From Pseudomonadota bacterium (GTDB taxonomy: Bacteria > Pseudomonadota > Gammaproteobacteria > Burkholderiales > Burkholderiaceae_F), in the NCBI GenBank assembly GCA_021823635.1, contig JAKANT010000024.1, positions 1-10,358 of the forward strand: 10,358 bases of DNA, given 5' to 3'. Made by a program: the position numbers and the translations under genes. Each line of letters starts with the position of its first letter. The stretch's first letter is position 1. Shown piece by piece: positions 6,600-10,358 of the stretch. A model generated the notes under the pieces. It did no database searches. It had not been told where the DNA came from and saw nothing but the letters and a program-made list of their open reading frames with translations.

Positions 6600-7555
6600 A
6601 CCGTCCGGTGAGCGGCGGCTTCGAGAAGACGCCGGGCTGGCTCGACTGGTACGACCGCCCGAGCAAGCCGCGCTTCGCGCTGCCGGCGGGCAGCGTCGAC
6701 GCCCACTGCCACGTGTTCGGCCCAGGCGAGCGGTTTCCGTACGCGCCGGAGCGCAAGTACACGCCGTGCGACGCAAGCAAGGAAGACCTGTTCGCGCTGC
6801 GCGACCACCTGGGCTTTGCGCGCAACGTCATCGTGCAGGCAACGTGCCACGGCGCCGACAACCGCGCGCTCGCCGATGCCTGCCGCGCCGCGGGCGGACG
6901 CGCGCGCGGCGTGGCCACGGTGCGGCGCGACGTAACCGACGCCGAACTCGAGGACCTGCATGCCGCCGGCGTGCGCGGCGTGCGCTTCAATTTCGTCAAG
7001 CGGCTGGTCGATTTCACGCCGAAGGACGAATTGAGCGAAATCGCGCACCGCATCGCCCCGCTCGGCTGGCACGTGGTCGTTTACTTCGAAGCGCAGGATC
7101 TGCCCGAGCTGTGGGATTTCTTCACCTCGCTGCCGACCGCGGTCGTGGTCGACCACATGGGGCGGCCGGACGTGCGCCAGCCCGTCGACGGCCCGCAGTT
7201 CGGGCTGTTCCTGCGCCTGCTGCGCGAGCATGCGAACGTCTGGAGCAAGGTCAGTTGCCCCGAGCGGTTGTCGGTGGCCGGCCCGCCCGCGCTGCCGGGC
7301 CGCTGCGGCCCGGACCGGCCCCCTTATGCCGACGTCATTCCTTTCGCACGCCGGGTGGTCGAGGAATTCCCGGACCGCGTGCTGTGGGGCACCGACTGGC
7401 CGCACCCGAACCTAAAGGACCACATGCCGGACGACGGCCTGCTGGTGGACTTCATCCCGCACATCGCGTCGACCGAGGAGCTGCAGCGCAAGCTCCTGGT
7501 GGACAATCCGATGCGGCTGTACTGGCCTGAGGAGGCCGGGGAGCGCCTGCCATGA
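6596..7555 (+). CDS. ligI: 2-pyrone-4,6-dicarboxylate hydrolase (PDC lactonase)
   Basis: Hydrolyses 2-pyrone-4,6-dicarboxylate to 4-oxalomesaconate, the substrate route into LigJ. It is an amidohydrolase-superfamily TIM barrel of 319 residues, slightly longer than the ~290-residue characterised LigI; the extra length is mostly N-terminal. The signature VDAHCHVFGP at 34-43 gives His37/His39. GVRGVRFNFVKRLVD (125-139) holds the carboxylate-binding arginine region, VVDHMGRPD (184-192) gives His187, and WGTDWPHPN (264-272) gives the general-base Asp267. These match the His/His/His/Asp set of Sphingobium LigI, which works without metal. Start and stop both form ATGA overlaps with the neighbours. 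Its position between the DUF1932 gene and the esterase marks it as mid-operon. Confidence 0.95.
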   Translation: MNRPVSGGFEKTPGWLDWYDRPSKPRFALPAGSVDAHCHVFGPGERFPYAPERKYTPCDASKEDLFALRDHLGFARNVIVQATCHGADNRALADACRAAGGRARGVATVRRDVTDAELEDLHAAGVRGVRFNFVKRLVDFTPKDELSEIAHRIAPLGWHVVVYFEAQDLPELWDFFTSLPTAVVVDHMGRPDVRQPVDGPQFGLFLRLLREHANVWSKVSCPERLSVAGPPALPGRCGPDRPPYADVIPFARRVVEEFPDRVLWGTDWPHPNLKDHMPDDGLLVDFIPHIASTEELQRKLLVDNPMRLYWPEEAGERLP

Positions 7556-9285
7556 GAACGGTACCGAACACCGCCCGCAGTGCGTCGCTCGCACTGCTCG
7601 TCGCTGTCGCCGGCTGCGGCTCGCTCGGCGAGGGCGCGCGCACCATGGCGTATCCGGATCTGCGCGAGACCTGCGCCAGGCTCCTCGGACAGACCGTACC
7701 GGCGCAGCTCATCGGCGCCGACACCGGCGCCGGCAGCGGCGACGCGGTGATCACGGAGACGGCCTTCGAATCCGCCCGGCCGCTCGCGGTGAGCGAACGG
7801 GGACCGACGCCCGCGGCGCGCATCGAGCCGGCCCTGCCGCCCTACTGCAAGGTGATTGGCAGGATTGCGCCGGTTCGCCGCGGAGCTCCCGACATCCTCT
7901 TTCGCGTCAATCTTCCGCTCGAGTGGAACGGCCGGCTGGTGCAGTACGGCGGAGGGGGTTTCAACGGGGTTCTCATCACCGGCACGGCGCTCGTGCCCGG
8001 GCAGCCCTACGACCGCCCGACCGCGCTCGCGCGCGGCTTCGTCACGGTCGGCACGGACTCCGGGCACCAGACCCGGCCCGGCGAACCGGTGCAGCGCTTC
8101 GCGCTCGACGACGAGGCGCTCGTCAATTTCGCGCACGCCTCCTACAAGAAGGTGCGCGATGTCGCCTTCGAGATCGCGCGCCGCGCCTACGGGCGCGCTC
8201 CGGCACGTGCCTACTTCGTCGGCAGCAGCGAGGGCGGGCGCGAGGCGCTCGTGATGGCGCAGCGCTACCCGGCGGCCTTCGACGGCGTCTTCGCGCGCGT
8301 GCCGGTGCTGAACTGGACGGGCCTGCAGCACGCCGGCCTGCGCGACGGGCTTGCCCTCGCCTCGGGCGGCTGGATGGATCGGGCGCAGACGCAATCGGTC
8401 CATGACGCGGTACTCGCCGCATGCGACGAACTGGACGGCCTAAAGGACGGCATCGTCGCCGACCCGCTCGGATGCCGGCAGCGTTTCGACCCCGCTCGCC
8501 TTGCCTGCGGTGCCGCCACAGCGCCGCCGCGCTGCCTGACCGCCGCGCAGATCGCCGCGATCCGCACGCTGATGAGTCCGCTCGTGATGCCCTTCGAGCT
8601 GGCGCACGGCGTGCGCGAATATCCGGGCCGCGGCCCGAGCGGCGAAGCGATCCCCTCCTCGGGGCCAACCGGCGGCTGGGGAAGCTGGTGGCTCGGAGAA
8701 AGCGCGCCGGACTTCCCGCCCTCGGCGCCGCCGAAGAACGGCATCGCGTGGTACTACGGCGCCGGGGCGATACAGTACTTCTATGCGCGCGATCCCGCGC
8801 TTGATGTGCGCCGCTACGATCCGGCCGCCTACCGCGAGCGCATCATGCAGGTCTCCGCGCTGATGGACGCGACCGACCCGGATCTCTCGGCCTTCGCGGC
8901 GCGCGGCGGGAAACTGATCATCCTCGAATATCTCGCCGATTATGCGCAGAGCCCGTACGCCGGCATCCAGTACTTCGAGTCCGTCGAGCGCCGCATGGGC
9001 GCAGCGCGCGTCGCCGAATTCGCGCGCCTCTACGCGGCGCCGAACGTCGACCATGTCGGCACGGGAGCACCGGCCCTGGTCGACATGCTGGAGGTGCTCG
9101 TCCGCTGGGTGGAGCACGGCGAAGCGCCCGGCACGCTGCGCGTGCTGGAGCAGGAACCCCGAGCGCCCTTCGCGGTCCTGCGCAGTCGCCCGCTGTGCCG
9201 CTGGCCGCAGATCGCGCGCTACCGCGGCGGCGATCCGGATCGCGCCGAAAGCTTCACCTGTACCCCCGCCCCTCGCCAAGGCTGA
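7552..9285 (+). CDS. Tannase/feruloyl esterase-family lipoprotein, active-site disulfide cysteines replaced
   Basis: Predicted carboxylic ester hydrolase exported as a lipoprotein, 577 residues. The signal peptide ends in the lipobox VAGC (19-22) with Gly at +2, suggesting the outer membrane and fixing the ATG at 7552. The nucleophile motif is GSSEGGR (224-230, Ser226), the acid probably Asp463 (EYLADYAQSP) and the base His501 (PNVDHVG). CDELDGLKDGIVADPLGC (291-308) is the family's calcium-binding loop. The family normally has Cys before the nucleophile and Cys after the histidine (CS-D-HC), joined by a disulfide; here they are Ser225 and Val502. The other cysteines can pair as 41-99, 291-308, 319-328 and 549-570, like those of MHETase. 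The substrate is unknown; its place in the operon suggests esters of protocatechuate, 4-hydroxybenzoate or related acids. Leucine codon use (CTC above CTG) differs from ligI and ligJ. Confidence 0.88.
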   Translation: MRTVPNTARSASLALLVAVAGCGSLGEGARTMAYPDLRETCARLLGQTVPAQLIGADTGAGSGDAVITETAFESARPLAVSERGPTPAARIEPALPPYCKVIGRIAPVRRGAPDILFRVNLPLEWNGRLVQYGGGGFNGVLITGTALVPGQPYDRPTALARGFVTVGTDSGHQTRPGEPVQRFALDDEALVNFAHASYKKVRDVAFEIARRAYGRAPARAYFVGSSEGGREALVMAQRYPAAFDGVFARVPVLNWTGLQHAGLRDGLALASGGWMDRAQTQSVHDAVLAACDELDGLKDGIVADPLGCRQRFDPARLACGAATAPPRCLTAAQIAAIRTLMSPLVMPFELAHGVREYPGRGPSGEAIPSSGPTGGWGSWWLGESAPDFPPSAPPKNGIAWYYGAGAIQYFYARDPALDVRRYDPAAYRERIMQVSALMDATDPDLSAFAARGGKLIILEYLADYAQSPYAGIQYFESVERRMGAARVAEFARLYAAPNVDHVGTGAPALVDMLEVLVRWVEHGEAPGTLRVLEQEPRAPFAVLRSRPLCRWPQIARYRGGDPDRAESFTCTPAPRQG

Positions 9286-9289
9286 GGCC

Positions 9290-9766
9290 ATGTCGCTCGA
9301 CAAGCCCTATTTGGACATTCCCGGCACGGTCATCTTCGACGCCGAGCAGGCGCGCAAGGGCTATTGGCTCAATCAGTTCTGCATGAGCCTGATGAAACCC
9401 GAGAACCGCGCCCGCTTCCGCGCGGATGAGCGCGCCTATCTCGACGAATGGCCGATGACCGAGGAGCAGAAGCAGGCGGTGCTGGCGCGCGATTTCAACC
9501 GCGCGATCCAGCTCGGCGGCAACATCTACTTCCTCGCCAAGCTCGGCTTCACCGACGAACGCAACTTCCAGCAGATGGCCGGCTCGATGACCGGCATGAC
9601 CGAGCAGGAATACCGCGACATGATGCTGGCCGGCGGCCGCTCGATCGAAGGCAACCGCTATCTGGGCGAAGACGGCGACGCGCAGCCGCATCGCCAGCCG
9701 CAGGGCTCGGGGCGCGGCAGCTACTGGCCCGAAGGCCATCCGCGCCACCGCGCGCGCAACGCTTGA
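9290..9766 (+). CDS. ligA: Protocatechuate 4,5-dioxygenase, alpha (small) chain
   Basis: The small helical subunit of the extradiol dioxygenase that opens protocatechuate to 4-carboxy-2-hydroxymuconate-6-semialdehyde. It caps the active site of LigB and carries no iron ligands. The LigA-fold hallmarks are MSLDKPYLDIPGTVIFDAEQ at the start, YWLNQFCMSLMKPENRARF (25-43) and NIYFLAKLGFTDERNFQQMA (78-97), followed by the GSMTGMTEQEY segment. At 158 residues it is somewhat longer than the 139-residue Sphingobium LigA, owing to a polar tail rich in Gly, Arg and His (about 127-158). It begins four bases after the esterase stop and is followed 12 bases later by ligB, as expected for subunits made in equal amounts. 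The names pmdA/proOa-type are used in other organisms. Confidence 0.95.
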   Translation: MSLDKPYLDIPGTVIFDAEQARKGYWLNQFCMSLMKPENRARFRADERAYLDEWPMTEEQKQAVLARDFNRAIQLGGNIYFLAKLGFTDERNFQQMAGSMTGMTEQEYRDMMLAGGRSIEGNRYLGEDGDAQPHRQPQGSGRGSYWPEGHPRHRARNA

Positions 9767-9778
9767 GACGACACCGTC

Positions 9779-10358
9779 ATGGCCCGCATCACCGCCTCCG
9801 TCTATACCTCGCACGTGCCGGCGATCGGCGCCGCGATCGACCAGGGCAAGACCCACGAACCGTACTGGCGGCCGCTGTTCGCCGGCTACGAAAAATCGCG
9901 CCGCTGGATGCAGGAGAACCGCCCGGACGTGGTCTTCCTCGTCTACAACGACCACGCCAGCGCGTTCAGCCTGGAGCTGGTTCCGACCTTTGCCATCGGC
10001 ACGGCCGAGCGCTTCGCGATCGCCGACGAAGGCTGGGGTCCGCGACCGGTGCCCGAGGTCATCGGGCATCCGGAGCTCGCCAGCCACATCGCGCAGTCGG
10101 TGATCCAGCAGGACTTCGACCTCACGATCGTCAACAAGATGGAGGTCGATCACGGCCTGACCGTGCCGCTGTCGCTGCTGTTCGGCCAGCCCGACGCATG
10201 GCCGGTGCGGGTGATCCCGTTCGCGGTCAACGTGGTGCTGTACCCGGTGCCGAGCGGGCGGCGCTGCTTCCTGCTTGGGCAGGCGATCCGGCGCGCGATC
10301 GAGTCGTTCGATGAGCCGCTGAAGGTGCAGGTTTGGGGCACCGGCGGCCTGAGCCATC
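9779..10358 (+). CDS. ligB: Protocatechuate 4,5-dioxygenase, beta (catalytic) chain, truncated by the window edge
   Basis: The catalytic subunit of the non-haem Fe(II) class III extradiol dioxygenase; 193 codons are visible and the frame is open to the last base. The N-terminus ARITASVYTSHVPAIGAAID supplies iron ligand His12. VVFLVYNDHASAF (51-63) supplies the second histidine (His59, equivalent to His61 in Sphingobium LigB). NKMEVDHGLTVPL (119-131) has the substrate-site His125. VQVWGTGGLSH (183-193) ends at the catalytic histidine equivalent to His195. The third iron ligand, a glutamate near residue 240, lies beyond the window. The start at 9779 matches the family N-terminus; the ribosome site is weak, consistent with coupling to ligA. 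About one third of the protein is missing. Confidence 0.95.
   Translation, partial: MARITASVYTSHVPAIGAAIDQGKTHEPYWRPLFAGYEKSRRWMQENRPDVVFLVYNDHASAFSLELVPTFAIGTAERFAIADEGWGPRPVPEVIGHPELASHIAQSVIQQDFDLTIVNKMEVDHGLTVPLSLLFGQPDAWPVRVIPFAVNVVLYPVPSGRRCFLLGQAIRRAIESFDEPLKVQVWGTGGLSH

Noticed and set aside
7552..9285. Calling the esterase an MHETase or PET-related enzyme
   Set aside because: Family, lipoprotein nature and cysteine pairing are similar, but the active-site disulfide is missing and lid residues for MHET binding cannot be assigned by eye.
9254..10357. Long minus-strand open frame opposite ligA and ligB
   Set aside because: Both plus-strand proteins are complete family matches with iron-site residues; the antisense frame is a GC-driven artefact.
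1..10358. Insertion sequences, integrase sites, tRNA genes or CRISPR repeats
   Set aside because: None seen on either strand; nearly every base is in a recognised gene and the longest non-coding gap is about 90 bp.

Overview
This window is GC-rich (roughly two thirds or more G+C, coding throughout) and reads as chromosomal DNA of a Gram-negative proteobacterium. A betaproteobacterium of the Burkholderiales type is most likely, judging from the combination of a PobA-type hydroxylase, an AraC-type neighbour and the 4,5-cleavage gene set. The taxon is an inference, not something the sequence proves. There is no sign of mobile elements, tRNA, rRNA or CRISPR.

Left part (25-3134): pobA (4-hydroxybenzoate 3-hydroxylase) lies on the minus strand. 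It is divergent from an AraC-family regulator (probable pobR) on the plus strand. The 93-bp gap between them carries a 9-bp inverted repeat (1211-1219 and 1280-1288) that is a plausible operator pair. The AraC gene overlaps a LysR-family regulator gene by four bases (ATGA), so the two regulators are probably co-transcribed.

Right part (about 3225 to the window end): eight tightly packed plus-strand genes, with gaps of 22, 2 and 9 bp, two ATGA overlaps, then gaps of 4 and 12 bp, look like one operon. The order is: a ModA-like ligand-binding protein without a signal peptide, ligJ (4-oxalomesaconate hydratase), ligK (4-carboxy-4-hydroxy-2-oxoadipate aldolase), a DUF1932-type NAD(P)-dependent dehydrogenase of unknown role, ligI (2-pyrone-4,6-dicarboxylate hydrolase), a tannase/feruloyl-esterase-family lipoprotein, ligA and ligB (protocatechuate 4,5-dioxygenase alpha and beta). 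ligB runs off the right edge.

How it works together: PobA converts 4-hydroxybenzoate to protocatechuate. LigAB opens the ring between C4 and C5. After oxidation to 2-pyrone-4,6-dicarboxylate, LigI hydrolyses the lactone, LigJ hydrates 4-oxalomesaconate, and LigK splits the product to pyruvate and oxaloacetate. The CHMS dehydrogenase (LigC), an oxalomesaconate tautomerase and a transporter are not in the window and may lie beyond ligB. Three operon members have no assigned step: the ligand-binding protein, the DUF1932 dehydrogenase and the esterase. The esterase is the most striking, because it has lost exactly the two cysteines of its family's active-site disulfide while keeping cysteines that fit the other four disulfides.
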